Source: Hyaloperonospora brassicae (taxonomy: Eukaryota > Oomycota > Peronosporomycetes > Peronosporales > Peronosporaceae). Taken from it: 64,000 bases of DNA. Under the pieces are notes generated by a model. It searched no databases and was not told the DNA's origin. It saw only the letters and a list, made by a program, of their open reading frames with translations. Positions 62,301 to 64,000 of this stretch are shown piece after piece. Position 1 is the stretch's first letter; every line of letters begins with the position of its first letter. The position numbers and the translations under genes are program-made. The stretch spans positions 1-64,000 of the forward strand of contig CANTFL010000342.1 in NCBI GenBank assembly GCA_947650285.1, in the 5' to 3' direction.

Positions 62301-64000
62301 CAAACTTGTACGGGTCTTACTCGTCGAGGTCGGATCCGTTGATGTTTAGGCTTGTGCAGGTCGAAATCGCGTAGATTCAACTCGTCAATGTATAACTCAT
62401 ACAGGTTGAACTCGTATCGGTCTTCGCCGTCGAGGTCTAACCCGTCGAGATTGAATTCATATGTATTTGGCCCATCGAGGTGTAAATCGTATCGGTTTCA
62501 CTCAGCTAGGTCCAATTCGTCGAGCTTCAGACTGGTCGAGGTCAAAGTAGTATGGTGTCTTACTCGCCCAGGTCACACCCGTCGAGATTCAATTGGTATG
62601 GGTTTGGACCATCGAGATTCGAATTGTATAAGCTAAGCTCGTATGGATCCAATTCGTCGAGATGTAGACTTGTCGAGGTCAAACTTGTACGGGTCTTACT
62701 CGTCGAGGTCGGATCCGTTGATGTTGAGACTCGTGCAGGTCGAAATCGTGTAGATTCAACTCGTCAATGTTTAACTCATACAGGTTGAACTCGTATCGGT
62801 CTTCGCCGTCGAGGTCTCACCCGTCGAGATCGAATTCATATGTATTTGGCCCATCGAGGTGTAAATCGTATCGGTTTCACTCAGCTAGGTCCAATTCGTC
62901 GAGCTTCAGACTTGTCGAGGTCAAACTAGTATGTGTCTTACTCGCCGAGGTCACACCCGTCGAGATTCAATTGGTATGGGTTTGACTCATCGAGATTCGA
63001 ATTGTATAAGCTAAGCTCGTATGGATCCAATTCGTCGAGATGTAGACTTGTCGAGGTCAAACTTGTACGGGTCTTACTCGTCGAGGTCGGATCCGTTGAT
63101 GTTGAGACTTGTGCAGGTCGAAATCGTGTAGATTCAACTCGTCAATGTTTAACTCATACAGGTTGAACTCGTATCGGTCTTCGCCGTCGAGGTCTAACCC
63201 GCCGAGATCGAATTCATATGTATTTGGCCCATCGAGGTGTAAATCGTATCGGTTTCACTCAGCTAGGTCCAATTCGTCGAGCTTCAGACTTGTCTAGGTC
63301 AAACTAGTATGTGTCTTACTCGCCGAGGTCACACCCGTCGAGATTCAATTGGTATGGGTTTGGACCATCGAGATTCGAATTGTATTGGCTATGCTCGTAT
63401 AGATCCAATTCGTCGAGATGTAGACTTGTCGAGGTCACACTTGTACGGGTCTTACTCGTCGAGGTCGGATCCGTTGATGATGAGACTTGTGCAGGTCGAA
63501 ATCGCGTAGATTCAACTCGTCAATGTATAACTCATACAGGTTGAACTCGTATCGGTCTTCGCCGTCGAGGTCTAACCCGTCGAGATTGAATTCATATGTA
63601 TTTGGCCCATCGAGGTGTAAATCGTATCGGTTTCACTCAGCTAGGTCCAATTCGTCGAGCTTCAGACTGGTCGAGGTCAAAGTAGTATGGTGTCTTACTC
63701 GCCCAGGTCACACCCGTCGAGATTCAATTGGTATGGGTTTGGACCATCGAGATTCGAATTGTATAAGCTAAGCTCGTATGGATCCAATTCGTCGAGATGT
63801 AGACTTGTCGAGGTCAAACTTGTACGGGTCTTACTCGTCGAGGTCGGATCCGTTGATGTTGAGACTCGTGCAGGTCGAAATCGTGTAGATTCAACTCGTC
63901 AATGTTTAACTCATACAGGTTGAACTCGTATCGGTCTTCGCCGTCGAGGTCTAACCCGTCGAGATCGAATTCATATGTATTTGGCCCATCGAGGTGTAAA
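59326..64000. repeat. satellite B, 378-bp units only
   Basis: Landmarks at 59326, 59705, 60099, 60483, 60861, 61239, 61617, 62010, 62388, 62767, 63145, 63523 and 63902 give twelve long units in a row. Two of them are longer by 15-16 bp (394 and 393), matching gain of one module near 59755-59780 and 61665-61690. One is longer by 6 bp (384) through an irregular insertion near 60160. Confidence 0.88.

Larger units (their letters stand above)
42995..64000. repeat. satellite B: 242-bp and 378-bp units of the same 15-bp module family
   Basis: Using the conserved word ATGTATAAC/ATGTTTAAC as a landmark, units are 242 bp (short, S) or 378 bp (long, L). L parses into 25 modules (22 of 15 nt, three of 16 nt) and S into 16 (14 of 15 nt, two of 16 nt). 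The 136-bp difference is nine consecutive modules. Modules such as GGTCTAACCCGTCGA and GATTCAACTCGTCAA resemble those of satellite A. The 16-nt modules break the reading frame, so ORFs stay below about 120 codons. The array runs off the right edge of the window. No gene seen. Confidence 0.95.

Overview
The window is repetitive, non-genic DNA of a eukaryote and has two parts. The left 4.75 kb is a nest of decayed Ty1/copia (Pseudoviridae-type) LTR retrotransposon fragments, all read on the minus strand. Their wording (an HDGAREF-type integrase second-Asp motif, a YVDD reverse transcriptase box, an ADIMTKGL RNase H tail) resembles copia elements I know from Phytophthora-like oomycetes. I therefore suggest an oomycete with moderate confidence. 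No host gene, tRNA, rRNA or CRISPR array is visible.

Layout: 1-1770 holds fragment A (gag tail, protease, integrase, integrase-RT linker). 1771-4750 holds fragment B (integrase core, linker, RT, RNase H). B carries a nested 313-bp solo LTR at 1880-2192 with imperfect 5-bp target duplications and six TGACGTCA octamers. A and B share about 1.09 kb at an offset of 3659 bp, with roughly 0.3-0.5% difference by eye, and they share frameshift lesions. Fragment B is cut off at 4750/4751, where satellite DNA begins.

The remaining 59.25 kb (4751 to the window edge) is satellite DNA built from one 15-bp module, approximately GGTCTAACTCGTCGA. Satellite A (4751-42994) groups eight modules into a 120-bp monomer. 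It is organised in successive domains, each with its own higher-order period: 1155, 1275, 600/720, 240/360, 720 and 840 bp. Its left half also carries a 30-nt perfect dyad (13-bp arms, 4-nt loop) that replaces three modules at domain-specific places. Satellite B (42995-64000) uses the same module with different variants. It has two unit lengths, 242 bp (16 modules) and 378 bp (25 modules), arranged mostly as SL and SSSL super-units and then becoming 378-bp only after about 59.3 kb.

The long open frames across the satellites (up to 666 codons) follow from a stop-free 15-bp (five-codon) period, and I do not call them genes. Three short patches differ from sister copies almost only by tiny deletions and look like poorly polished assembly. 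The combination of copia fragments and a large hierarchical satellite suggests heterochromatin, possibly centromeric or pericentromeric. That is inference only.
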